DNA from: Deltaproteobacteria bacterium
GTDB lineage: Bacteria > Myxococcota > Myxococcia > Myxococcales > JAHFDP01
Length of the DNA: 64,000 bases
Direction: 5' to 3'
Assembly (NCBI GenBank): GCA_023248955.1
Contig: JAHFDP010000006.1
Span: 15,825-79,824, forward strand
Each line of letters begins with the position of its first letter. The first letter of the stretch is position 1. The position numbers were made by a program, and so were the translations under genes. A model generated the notes under the pieces. It saw only the letters and a program-made list of their open reading frames with translations, did not search any database and had not been told where the DNA came from. This document shows, one piece after another, positions 34,615-42,704 of this stretch.

Positions 34615-35315
34615 CCTTCGCCATCATTCCGGCGCTCAACGAGGAGGAAAACGTCGAAGCAGTCATCCGCGGAATCGGCCCCGCCGTGGATCGTGTGGTG
34701 CTGGTGGACAACGGCAGCAGTGACCAGACCGCCGCGCGCGCGCAGAAGGCGGGTGCCGACGTGGTGAGCGCACCGGAACGTGGCTACGGCGCCGCCTGCT
34801 TCGCGGGAATCGCGCACAGCAAAGCGCTGGGCGCGGACTACCTGCTCTTGTTGGATGCGGACGGGAGCGACGATCCGGCCGACGCGCCAAGGCTCCTTGC
34901 GGCTGTGCGCAACGGAAACGCGGATCTCGCTTTGGGCACACGGACCCGCGCGCTCTGCGAAAAGGGCGCGATGACCTTCACGCAACGCTGGGGAAACTGG
35001 CTCGCCCCGCGGCTCATGCGCCTCGCCACCGGCGCCCGCTGTTCCGATCTTCCACCGTTCAAGGCGATCCGCGCCAGCGCACTCGACAAGCTTTTGCTCA
35101 CCGAACGGGGCCATGGGTTCACCATCGAGCTGCTCTTCGAAGCGCACGCGCGCGGGCTCAAAGTGGTCGAGCTACCTGTGCGCTGCAGAGTGCGTCGCGG
35201 CGGCAAGTCGAAGGTCTCGGGAACACTCTGGGGAACGCTACAGGCGAGCGCTAGGATCATTGCAATCATTGGCCGACGGCGGCTGAAAAAGAGAGAAACG
35301 CATGACACTGGTTAG
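34602..35315 (+). CDS. Family-2 glycosyltransferase (selenodomain-associated transferase 2 / UGP-like)
   Basis: This 237-aa GT-A protein has the motifs FAIIPALNEEENVEAVI, VVLVDNGSSD, GYGAACFAGI and the metal-binding DADGSDDP. It lacks transmembrane helices. It overlaps the transferase-1 gene by 13 bp. It may add a sugar or glycerol-type group to the 5-deoxyribose intermediate released by the phosphorylase, by analogy with arsenosugar clusters. Its last codons (HDTG, TAG) abut repeat copy B, so the native C-terminus may have been trimmed. Confidence 0.8.
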   Translation: MDSLTFAIIPALNEEENVEAVIRGIGPAVDRVVLVDNGSSDQTAARAQKAGADVVSAPERGYGAACFAGIAHSKALGADYLLLLDADGSDDPADAPRLLAAVRNGNADLALGTRTRALCEKGAMTFTQRWGNWLAPRLMRLATGARCSDLPPFKAIRASALDKLLLTERGHGFTIELLFEAHARGLKVVELPVRCRVRRGGKSKVSGTLWGTLQASARIIAIIGRRRLKKRETHDTG

Positions 35316-35494
35316 CAAGTTCGCATGATAATTCCGGACGCCAAAGGCGGCCGCGGCGCGGAGTCGCGCCGAAGCCAGGAGGGGTCCCCGGCGAGCTTTG
35401 CTCGACGGGGAGGGGCGGCGAGCCCCTTCCAGATGGCCAGTGTCCCGAAACGACCGCCGCATTTATGCGGCGAACTTTTGTTCCGGGACACTAG
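35313..35494 (-). repeat. MITE-like palindromic element, copy B
   Basis: Same orientation as copy A. It contains AAGTTCGCATGATAATTCC at the left, the shared core (GACGCCAAAGGCGGCCGCGG, GGGGTCCCC) and the right end GCGAACTTTTGTTCCGGGAC then ACTAG. The left terminus is degraded compared with A and D. It provides the stop of the upstream transferase and lies over the start of the phosphorylase gene. Confidence 0.85.
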
Positions 35495-36356
35495 GGTTGG
35501 AATCATCGGCGGCACCGGATTGGAATCGGCGCTAGGTGCGCTTGCCGAGGGCCGTTCGCATGAGCTGTCGACGCCGTTTGGGCGACCATCTGGGCCGATA
35601 GTCACCGGCGAGGTCGAGGGCGTTCCCGTAGCCTTGCTCGCCCGACACGGACCCGGCCATCTTTTGAACCCCTCCCAAGTTCCCTACCGCGCGAACATCT
35701 TCGCCATGAAGATGCTCGGCGTTACGCACCTGCTCGCCACAGGGGCCGTAGGCAGTCTGCGAGAAAAAATCAGACCAGGCGAACTGCTGATCCCCGATCA
35801 GGTGATCGACCGAACCTTTCGCCGCGCGACGACCTTTTTCGATGATCTGGCCGTGCATGTTGAGCTGGCCTCCCCGTTTTGTCCCACGCTGCGGGCTGCG
35901 CTCATTGAAGTCGGCAAGAAAAGCAGGGTCCCTGTTCATCGCGACGGAACCTATCTGGCAATGGAGGGACCGCAGTTTTCCACCCGCGCAGAGAGCGAGC
36001 TGCACCGTGCCTGGGGTGCCGATCTGGTGGGCATGACCGCAATGCCCGAAGCGAAGTTGGCCCGGGAGGCGGAACTCTGTTACGCGATGGTAGCGCTGGT
36101 CACCGATTATGACTGTTGGCGCCCGCCGCGAGCTGCGATCGAGCAGCAGGAGCTCTTGCGAGAAATTATCGGCAACCTCGAGCGAGCAAGCGCCAACGCT
36201 ATTGCCTTAATACGTAAGACACTGAGGAAACTTGCAGCAACCGCGCGCCAGCCATGCCGTTGCCAATCGGCGTTAACACTCGGTATCTGGTCGGACCGGG
36301 AGCGCATCTCGCAAGAAACGCGCGATCGACTCGGTCCACTCTTGGCGCGGCACTAG
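35478..36356 (+). CDS. 5'-methylthioadenosine phosphorylase-like enzyme (PNP family)
   Basis: The product is 292 aa from the TTG at 35478. The body has VGIIGGTGLESA, the phosphate and ribose sites (LLARHGPGH), the signature YLAMEGPQFSTRAESELHR and VTDYDCW. The last motif has the two Asp that mark MTA rather than purine nucleosides. It cleaves 5'-substituted adenosines to adenine and a ribose-1-phosphate. In arsenosugar-type pathways an enzyme of this kind would act on the 5'-arsino-adenosine. The native start is missing: all in-frame starts (35325, 35433, 35478) lie within copy B, and the stop TAG is within the CTAG end of copy C. Confidence 0.88.
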   Translation: MFRDTRVGIIGGTGLESALGALAEGRSHELSTPFGRPSGPIVTGEVEGVPVALLARHGPGHLLNPSQVPYRANIFAMKMLGVTHLLATGAVGSLREKIRPGELLIPDQVIDRTFRRATTFFDDLAVHVELASPFCPTLRAALIEVGKKSRVPVHRDGTYLAMEGPQFSTRAESELHRAWGADLVGMTAMPEAKLAREAELCYAMVALVTDYDCWRPPRAAIEQQELLREIIGNLERASANAIALIRKTLRKLAATARQPCRCQSALTLGIWSDRERISQETRDRLGPLLARH

Positions 36357-36549
36357 TGTCCTGTTCTAGAAGTTCGCCGCATAAATGCGGCGGTCGTTTT
36401 GGGGACACTAGCCGTCTGGAAGGGGCTCGCCGCCCCTCCCCGCCGGGCGAAGCCCATCGGGGACCCCACCTAAGCTTCGGCGAGACTCCTCGCCGCGGCC
36501 GCCTTTGGCGTCCGGAATTATCAAACTGACTTTTGGGACAGGACACTAG
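36353..36549 (+). repeat. MITE-like palindromic element, copy C
   Basis: Opposite orientation to copy B. It begins CTAGTGTCC...AGAAGTTCGCCGCATAAATGCGG and ends ...GGAATTATCAAACTG...GGACACTAG. The core is the reverse complement of copies A and B. Its first bases form the stop codon of the phosphorylase gene. It ends 10 bp before the hairpin that follows the radical SAM gene. Confidence 0.85.
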
Positions 36550-36559
36550 CTGATTTTCT

Positions 36560-36575
36560 GCATCCGACCGGATGC
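36560..36575 (-). promoter_or_regulatory. Candidate SECIS hairpin after the radical SAM UGA
   Basis: On the minus strand GCATCC-GGTC-GGATGC forms a perfect 6-bp stem with loop GGUC. The stem starts 14 nt, and the loop 20 nt, after the UGA at 36592-36590. The GGUC loop matches the loop core of the E. coli fdhF SECIS, and the spacing fits the 16-37 nt UGA-to-loop range of bacterial SECIS models. There is no U-run after it, which argues against a terminator. Confidence 0.7.
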
Positions 36576-36583
36576 GGGTCGCT

Positions 36584-37504
36584 CTAGCCTCACCGAAAGG
36601 GCTGCAGGGGAGATGCGGTCCGCGCGAGGCTGATCCGCGTCACCTCCTCCAGCGCGCGTTTGAGCGATCCCGTGTCGGCGGAAACGAGCAGATCCGAATC
36701 CGTTCCCGCCGGATGCCAGAAAATTCCGCTGGCATCGACCGTGAGCTCCGGAACGAGATCGGCCTTACCGACGGCCATTCCCTCCTCCGAAAAACCGCGC
36801 CGTAAGAGCGGGCGAACGATGTGGTCCGCCTCGCCTATCTGAAGCCGATCGCGGACAAAGCGACGCAGCGCGACCACTTTGGGCGCTAATTCCGGCGTCA
36901 CCGTGCTGGCGACGCGCAGCTGAAAACCCGCCGCGCGAAGCGCATCCATGGCGTCAACGGTACGCTGCCACGTTCCCTCACCGCGGTACTTGTCATGTAG
37001 ACCAGGTTGGTCATCGTCGACCGAGACTTGAATAAAAAGATTGGCGTGGTTGACCGCCAAGAGCTTTTCCAGCCGGCGCCCGCGCGCAAGCAGCGCATTG
37101 GTCAAGAGCGTGGTTCGCACGTGGGGTGTTGCAAGGCTAATCATCTCGAAAATCTCATCGAGCAGAAGCGGCTCGCCGCCCGTCAGAAAAAGCTCGCGAA
37201 CGCCCAGCTGGCGCGCTTCGTTGAAGAGCGTGCGAAACCGATCGAGCCCCAACGCACGCCGCTCGGCATAGGGATTAGACGAGACCAGACAGTAGGCACA
37301 CTGCAGATTGCAGTCGTAGTTGGTGTAGATCCAGAGGCGCGCGGGGAGTTCTATCGAGAGATGGGCACTGTCCGATTTGTCCACCCAGCGAGCGCAGGCG
37401 GCGCAGTAACGGCCTAGCCGCAGCCAACTTCCGTCATCAAACGCGCGCATGGCGTTCTCGTCGGAGCCAACGGCAGGAACCTCGCTTTGGGGTGAATCGG
37501 TCAT
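36584..37504 (-). CDS. Radical SAM enzyme, probably ending in Sec-Gly
   Basis: The product is 304 aa up to the UGA and 306 aa if it is read as selenocysteine (Sec305-Gly306-UAG). The N-terminal part has a CAAC pair (about residues 34-37), then the [4Fe-4S]-AdoMet motif CNLQCAYC (CX3CX2C, about residue 65). The barrel motifs ELFLTGGEPLLL and TLLTNALL and strand FIQVSVDDD follow. It is not a clear ArsS: its cluster motif and C-terminus differ from the TIGR04167 pattern as I know it. Given the ArsM-like, phosphorylase and transferase-1/2 neighbours, it may attach a 5'-deoxyadenosyl or similar group to methylated arsenic. It lies 4 bp after the methyltransferase gene, so the two are coupled. A SECIS-like hairpin follows the UGA. 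Confidence 0.8.
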
Positions 37505-37508
37505 CGAA

Positions 37509-39023
37509 TCAATCGCGCGTGGCGCTCCAGAGGTTTTGGCCGGTTGCCTGCTGTACGTTAGAAAATCCCGCCGCGACGATCAACGTGCGAAGCTCATCGG
37601 CGGTGAGCAGCCCAGCCTGTTCTGTAATCCATAGACCGGGCTGCGAGCGGACGAGCCAGGGTTTGACGACTTGTGTTACCGCGTCCGCAATAACCAGACG
37701 GCCTCCTTTCCGCAGCACGCGCCACATTTCACGCAGCACTCTGCCCTTGTCCACGCAGCAGAGATTCACCACCCCATTGGCCATCACCACATCGGCGCTT
37801 CCGTCTTCTGTCGGGAGCTGTTCCGCATAACCCTTGAGAAATTTGAGCTGGGACAACCGGCCCGCGACGTGCTGGGCTTTGCGCAAAAGCTCCTCGACCA
37901 TTTCGACGCCAAGCACTCTGCCGCTTTCGCCCACGGCCTTCGCCGCGAGCAACGCATCCAGCCCGCCGCCGCTTCCAACATCAACTACCCGTTCACCAGG
38001 CCGCAGCGCGCCTGCGTGCACAACATGCCCCATTCCAGCGCACAGGAGAACGGCCGCGCTGGGAACGCCCACCAGTTCCTCCTGCCGATAACCAAGCGCA
38101 CGCGCATGAGCCGGTCCCATCGGTAAAAGGTGCGTCCGACCCGGAAACAGCGCCACTTTCGCCATCTCCCGCTGCCAGGCCTGCTGCACCTTTCGCTCGT
38201 CGACGGCCGCTGCGCGACTTCCCACTTGGGCTGGGCGCGGACCGGGACGCGTGGCAAGTAGCAGCAGGGCTTGCGACTCCTTGGCTCCGGTGCGCGCATT
38301 CCTGCCCCGTTGCAACACCTCCACGGAATCGAACCCCCGCTCCCGCAAAAGGTCGAGTAGCGCTGCATCCAGCAGCGCGCCACCGATTCAACGAAACCAA
38401 TCCGAAAGCGAATGGCCCCGATCGGGAGGCAATGGCTCACGGAGTGCTATTTCTGCGAGGAGAAACCGTCCGCCGGGGCGCAGAATGCGAAACACCTCAT
38501 CCAGCACCTCTTCTTTGGCCGCGGAGAGATTGAGAATGCCGTTGGCGGTCACCCAGTCAGCACTGGCGTCGAGAAGACCCGTGTCGGAGACTAGCCTCTC
38601 CAGAATTTCGACGTGAGGCTGATCCATGAGCTTGACATTTTGACGAGCGCGCGCAGCCATCTCGGGCGCGAAATCCACCGCCACAACACGTCCTCGCGGC
38701 CCGGACATGAGACCAAGAATCAGCGCGTCCAGCCCGCCTCCGCAACCGAGATCCACCACGGTGTCACCGGGATGCACGTCGGCAAAAAGTGCGGGCGTCC
38801 CAACGCCGGTGAAGGCTTCCACCGCACCCGCCGGCAGCTGATTGAGGAGCGCCGCGGGATAGCCCAGCGCCTCGGCAAAGGGTCGGCCGACACGAAAGCC
38901 CCAATCCCCCGTTGGCTCGCGTGACACATCCGAATATCGCTGCTGAACTGCGCTTCGTAAATCGGCGCTGGACATTCCGGAAGGAGTGCTTTGCGAGCTG
39001 TCGACCATTGGGATTTCGACCAT
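37509..39023 (-). CDS. Tandem ArsM-like methyltransferase with in-frame UGA (candidate selenoprotein)
   Basis: Read through the UGA at 38390-38388 the protein is 504 aa with Sec at 212. Domain 1 (about 20-240) has the ArsM pattern: VDLGCGGGLDA AdoMet motif (90-100), ANGILNL (where ArsM has SNCVINL) and W-F-R-Sec-I-G-G-A-L, aligning Sec with the arsenite-binding Cys of W-x-x-C-x-x-G-A-L. Domain 2 (about 265-504) repeats the fold with VVDVGSGGGLDA (346-356), ANGVVNLCC and WITEQAGLL, lacking that Cys. Without read-through domain 1 would lose its last strands and domain 2 would start mid-fold. ATG 39023 is preferred because AAAGGTGA precedes it. It methylates arsenic or a related metalloid by inference. 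A perfect hairpin follows the UGA. Confidence 0.78.
38360..38378 (-). promoter_or_regulatory. Candidate SECIS hairpin in the ArsM-like gene
   Basis: On the minus strand GCGCTGC-TGGAT-GCAGCGC makes a perfect 7-bp stem and 5-nt loop containing G at its second position. The stem begins 9 nt and the loop 16 nt after the UGA. This fits bacterial SECIS rules (close stem, small G-containing apical loop, 16-37 nt to the loop). The sequence also encodes protein (GGALLDAAL), so it is under dual constraint. Confidence 0.7.
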
Positions 39024-39258
39024 CACGTCACCTTTCGAAGGCCATGTCGCGATGCTACCACCGCTGCCTGGCTCCACCTTGGAGACATTGAACGCGGGTG
39101 TACTATCAGCGTCGACGTTGAGATCCGTCACATCGTTGCCCCCGATAGTCCTCGGTCACTGCCGTTGTTGGTGACCTGGACACCCACGATAGCTCGTCCA
39201 ATCGTATCGGTCGCCAGTTGCACGTTCCAGGCAGGTCGAAATCCGCCGTCGCCCATCT

Positions 39259-39621
39259 TCATGATGCGCACCTTGGGATCTGTCGTGGAGACCCGGGTTC
39301 CGGGCTGCTTTTCCTCCGGCTTGACTGGCTGACGTTCCGATTGCCGCGCTGGGAAACGGCGCTGGCGCAGGCTGCAGTTTGCTGGGCAATCTGCTTGGCC
39401 GTATCGTACTTACCCTCAAGCGCGGTCCGAACATCGCGGTCGAAACGCACTTTGCTCGTCGCAATTTCACGAAGAGACAAAACGCACGGCTTGTTCTTGC
39501 TGGTCTCGATGATTGGCCGAGCACCCGCCATCAGCTGCCGCGTGCGCTTGGTCGCCAAAAGGACCAGCGCAAATCGGTTCGGAATGAGGGGCAGGCAACC
39601 TTCAACGGTTACGCGGGCCAT
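39259..39621 (-). CDS. rpoZ: RNA polymerase omega subunit
   Basis: The 120-aa product from ATG 39621 reads [20 protein letters not shown] then [10 protein letters not shown], the RpoZ signature. It continues with the conserved [19 protein letters not shown] segment and a long basic, Ser-rich tail not needed for the fold. It promotes polymerase assembly. The frame is open upstream to 39738 but the family start is clear. The 235-bp gap to the methyltransferase start (39024-39258) shows no gene and probably holds its promoter. Confidence 0.93.
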   Translation of the reverse strand: MARVTVEGCLPLIPNRFALVLLATKRTRQLMAGARPIIETSKNKPCVLSLREIATSKVRFDRDVRTALEGKYDTAKQIAQQTAACASAVSQRGNRNVSQSSRRKSSPEPGSPRQIPRCAS

Positions 39622-39658
39622 GGAGACTCTTAAAGGCCTTAGCGGTACACTCCCGGTC

Positions 39659-40138
39659 GTGAAGAGATTCGCCCTGGCGACCTGCCTGCTCGCAACTGCG
39701 TGCGAAAGCAAAATCGTGCAGCAGCAACCGTGCACCACCTGCCCAGACGTCTCGGGAACATACCAAGCTGACGACTACTCAAAAGCGGGCACAGGCGCGT
39801 GCCAGGCGTTTCAATTCGTGAGCTCGACGTTCCCATTTGCACTCACGCAAGTCGGAGGCAACCAGCTCAGCTTCGACAGCCCGTTCGCGCAAACAAAAGG
39901 TAGCGCCTTGGCGCGAATGTCCGGCACGCTGGCCTCGGACCTCTCCGCAAAGTTTCCCGCCGTTCCCGTCGCGGGCCCAACCGGCGCCCCGGTGATGGTG
40001 AGCTTTTCCGGAAAGTTTGGTGGCTCGTCCGGCAACCGAACATTCGACGGGAGCTACGTGGCCATCCAAGAAAATTGCACGTTCGAAGCGCCGCAACACT
40101 GGACGCAGGTCAACGAAACCGACGGCGGGATCCCATAG
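39659..40138 (+). CDS. Small secreted lipoprotein, unknown
   Basis: The product is 159 aa from GTG 39659, with lipoprotein signal [15 protein letters not shown]-like ([17 protein letters not shown], lipidation at the second Cys). The mature part begins with [17 protein letters not shown] and has a lipocalin-like strand pattern ([50 protein letters not shown]). I do not recognise a family. It diverges from rpoZ with a 37-bp gap. Confidence 0.65.
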   Translation: MKRFALATCLLATACESKIVQQQPCTTCPDVSGTYQADDYSKAGTGACQAFQFVSSTFPFALTQVGGNQLSFDSPFAQTKGSALARMSGTLASDLSAKFPAVPVAGPTGAPVMVSFSGKFGGSSGNRTFDGSYVAIQENCTFEAPQHWTQVNETDGGIP

Positions 40139-40184
40139 CAACGCAGCTTGACAGCTTGTTCAACGCAGGCCAGCTTCGCGCGCC

Positions 40185-41177
40185 ATGCGCCTCCGCATCC
40201 TTTTTCACGATCACTGTTTCGACGGCGCGGCCAGCGCGGCCACGTTCACCCGCTTTTTTCGCGATCGCATCGACCGAAACGTCGACGTGAATTACGTCGG
40301 GCTTTCGCACGGCACGGGCAACGTTTTTCCGAACGATGCGTTTAGCGGCGACGAAAATGCGGTGCTCGATTTTCGTTACTCGCAAAATCCGCGGCTGACT
40401 TGGTGGTTCGATCACCACCAGAGTGCGTTTGAAACGACGGCCGATGAGGCACATTTTCGCGCCACGCGTGCGCCGGACGATGCCGCACTCGGAATTCGTC
40501 CGCATAAGTTTTGGGATCCCACCGTGAAGAGTTGCACGCGCTATTTGGCGCGCCTCGCCACCGAGCGCTACGGCTTCGACGCGTCGCCACTGGCGGAGTT
40601 GGTGCACTGGGCGGAGATCATCGATGGCGCGCTCTTCCCGACACCGCGCATGGCCGTAGAACTCTCCGAGCCCGCGCTCCAATTGATGATGCTGCTCGAA
40701 GCGAGCAAGGATCCGACGCTCATTCCGCGCATCATCATCGATCTCGCCGAGCGGACGCTGTCGGAAGTGATCGCGCAGCCCTACGTGCAAACGCCGCTCG
40801 GGCCGCTTTACGAGAAACATCTTTCGGTGGTCCGCGCAGTGCGCGAACGCGCGCGCTGCGAAGATCGCGTGGCCACGTACGACCTGTGCGATCTCGGGAT
40901 CGAGGCCGCTAACAAATTCATCGCGTACGATCGTTTCCCCGAATGCCTCTACATCGTGGCCGTGACCTGTGGGGAGAAACGCGTGAAGATCAGCGTCGGC
41001 TCGAATCCATGGTCGCAGCGCGATCGCCGCCACAATCTCGCTGCGATTTGTGAGCGCTACGGCGGCGGTGGTCATCCGGCAGTGGGCGCGATCTCCTTCG
41101 CGCGTGATCGCGTCGAAGACGCACGGCAAACGGCGCGAGACATCGTCGCGCTCCTTCGTACGCCACCGGCAATCTAG
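40185..41177 (+). CDS. DHH-family phosphoesterase
   Basis: This 330-aa protein has an N-terminal HDHCFDGAASAATF motif, a WWFDHHQSAFE motif (the DHH signature, metal ligands) and a C-terminal DHHA1-type motif YGGGGHPAVGAI that binds the substrate phosphate. The family includes oligoribonucleases and cyclic-dinucleotide phosphodiesterases. The single-domain layout here resembles NrnA/exopolyphosphatase-like members more than RecJ. Substrate not assignable. It is followed closely by the YdcF-like gene. Confidence 0.85.
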   Translation: MRLRILFHDHCFDGAASAATFTRFFRDRIDRNVDVNYVGLSHGTGNVFPNDAFSGDENAVLDFRYSQNPRLTWWFDHHQSAFETTADEAHFRATRAPDDAALGIRPHKFWDPTVKSCTRYLARLATERYGFDASPLAELVHWAEIIDGALFPTPRMAVELSEPALQLMMLLEASKDPTLIPRIIIDLAERTLSEVIAQPYVQTPLGPLYEKHLSVVRAVRERARCEDRVATYDLCDLGIEAANKFIAYDRFPECLYIVAVTCGEKRVKISVGSNPWSQRDRRHNLAAICERYGGGGHPAVGAISFARDRVEDARQTARDIVALLRTPPAI

Positions 41178-41184
41178 GGGTCCT

Positions 41185-41835
41185 TTGGTTTCCGCATCTC
41201 TCCTCCGCGTGTCCCGCACAATCGCCGCCGCGCTGATCGCGTCTTCGTGCGTTCTCGCGATCGTGGCCTTCACGCCACTCACACTCTGGGTGTTGCCGAT
41301 TTTCCGACCCGAGCGCGCGACGCCCGGACAGCCCCCTCCGCAAGGCACCGCGCTAATCGTTCTCGGCACGGCCGTTCGCGACGACGGATCGTTGGACGTC
41401 GAAGCAACCGAACGTATCGACGCTGCTCTCGAAGGTTGGAAAAGTGGCGCCGCGCCGCTGGTGGTCTTCTCCGGAGGTACCGACACCAACGGCTACAACG
41501 AAGCATCGGTCATGAAGCAGCGCGCAATCGAGGACGGGCTGCCGACGCAAGCCGCGATTCTTGAGGCGCGCTCCGAGAACACGCATGAGAACGCCTGCTT
41601 CACCGCAGATCTGCTGCGCGGCCAAATTTCGGGACAGGTGATCGTGGTGACGCAGCCGTATCATCTCGGGCGCGCCCTGCGCATGTTCGCGCATTGTGGA
41701 CTACCCGCTGCGCCTTGGCCCATTCGGCATAGCTATGCCTACACCGGCTTCCCGCGCGATCGGTTGCGGCTTGCATTCACGGAGTCCCGCGAAACGCTGG
41801 CGTGGATCAAGGCGTGGCTGCGCAGATGGATTTAG
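41185..41835 (+). CDS. YdcF/DUF218-like membrane-anchored protein
   Basis: The product is 216 aa. One N-terminal transmembrane segment (IAAALIASSCVLAIVAFTPL) precedes a DUF218 domain with ALIVLGTAVRDDG, VVFSGGTD, EARSENTHENA and VIVVTQPYHLGRALRMF. The N-x-x-E-N and Y/H residues mark the conserved pocket. Members act on cell-envelope precursors (SanA, ElyC types). The TTG start lies 7 bp after the DHH gene's stop; alternatives exist nearby. It overlaps the deacetylase gene by 10 bp. Confidence 0.75.
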   Translation: MVSASLLRVSRTIAAALIASSCVLAIVAFTPLTLWVLPIFRPERATPGQPPPQGTALIVLGTAVRDDGSLDVEATERIDAALEGWKSGAAPLVVFSGGTDTNGYNEASVMKQRAIEDGLPTQAAILEARSENTHENACFTADLLRGQISGQVIVVTQPYHLGRALRMFAHCGLPAAPWPIRHSYAYTGFPRDRLRLAFTESRETLAWIKAWLRRWI

Positions 41836-42650
41836 CCGTGGCGCCGCGGCTCGCTTCGACGTGGGGAGAACCGGCGCTTTTCTTATCGCTGATAGCGAGC
41901 CTCGCCATCTCGTTGGCCGCGTGCCTGTTTTCGGTTCCGATCTGGGTGATCGCGTTTGTATTCGTTTTGAGTGTATTTGTAATCACGACCGGCGTGGCGG
42001 TTCCGACGTCTGGTGTGTTTGCACGACCCATCGTTGCGGCCGAAACCACACGCCCCGAGATCGCGCTCACCTTCGACGACGGTCCCGATCCGATCCACAC
42101 GCCACCGATTCTTGACCTACTGGAGTCGCGCGGCCATCGCGCCACTTTTTTCGTGATCGGCAATCGAGCGGCACGGCAGCCCGCGCTGCTCGCCGACATG
42201 GCGCGGCGCGGACATGAGCTAGCGAATCACTCGTATGCACACGCATACACCACACCGTTTCTTTCGCCCGCGCGGTTGGCGCGTGAGCTCGTTCAGACCA
42301 ATGCGATCCTCGAGGCCGCGAGCGGTCAGCGTCCGCGCTGGTTTCGCCCTCCGGTAGGTCTGCTTTCTCCGCGTGTGGCCGCCGCCGCCAAGCTGGCGCA
42401 ACTCTCGCTCGTCGCCTGGACCGCGACCGCTCGCGATGGGACCGCGCGCACGAATGCGACGAACGCGGTCGAGCGACTTTCGCGCAAGCTCACGCCCGGC
42501 GCGATTCTGGTGCTGCACGACGCGGCAATTCGAGGCGACCGGACGCCGATTGCGCGCGCAACGCTGAGCGACCTGCTCGATCGTCTCGACGAAAAGAAAC
42601 TTCGGTCGGTAACGCTAAGCGAGCTGCTCGCCGACTCGCCAGGCAGCTAA
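41826..42650 (+). CDS. Membrane-anchored polysaccharide deacetylase (NodB-type)
   Basis: This 274-aa protein has two N-terminal hydrophobic helices (ALFLSLIASLAISLAACLFS, IWVIAFVFVLSVFVITTG) and a NodB domain. Catalytic motifs are ALTFDDGPDP, HELANHSYAH (metal His), RWFRPPVG, and the terminal LVLHDAAIRGDR. It removes N-acetyl groups from peptidoglycan or an exopolysaccharide at the outer side of the inner membrane. ATG 41826 is chosen; a GTG at 41802 is in frame. The coupling with the YdcF-like protein supports an envelope role. Confidence 0.88.
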   Translation: MDLAVAPRLASTWGEPALFLSLIASLAISLAACLFSVPIWVIAFVFVLSVFVITTGVAVPTSGVFARPIVAAETTRPEIALTFDDGPDPIHTPPILDLLESRGHRATFFVIGNRAARQPALLADMARRGHELANHSYAHAYTTPFLSPARLARELVQTNAILEAASGQRPRWFRPPVGLLSPRVAAAAKLAQLSLVAWTATARDGTARTNATNAVERLSRKLTPGAILVLHDAAIRGDRTPIARATLSDLLDRLDEKKLRSVTLSELLADSPGS

Positions 42651-42704
42651 TCACTCCGCGTTATCGGCGTTACTCGAATCGTTGGCGCGCGAACCGTTCC
42701 GGGT

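Noticed and set aside
36560-36575. Hairpin after the radical SAM gene as a Rho-independent terminator
   Set aside because: No T-rich run follows on either strand, and its spacing from the UGA fits a SECIS better.
38388-38390. Simple nonsense mutation splitting the methyltransferase
   Set aside because: Possible, but the codon sits precisely at the functional Cys, the frame stays open for 292 codons, and a SECIS-like hairpin follows; the neighbouring gene shows the same pattern. Kept as the main alternative.
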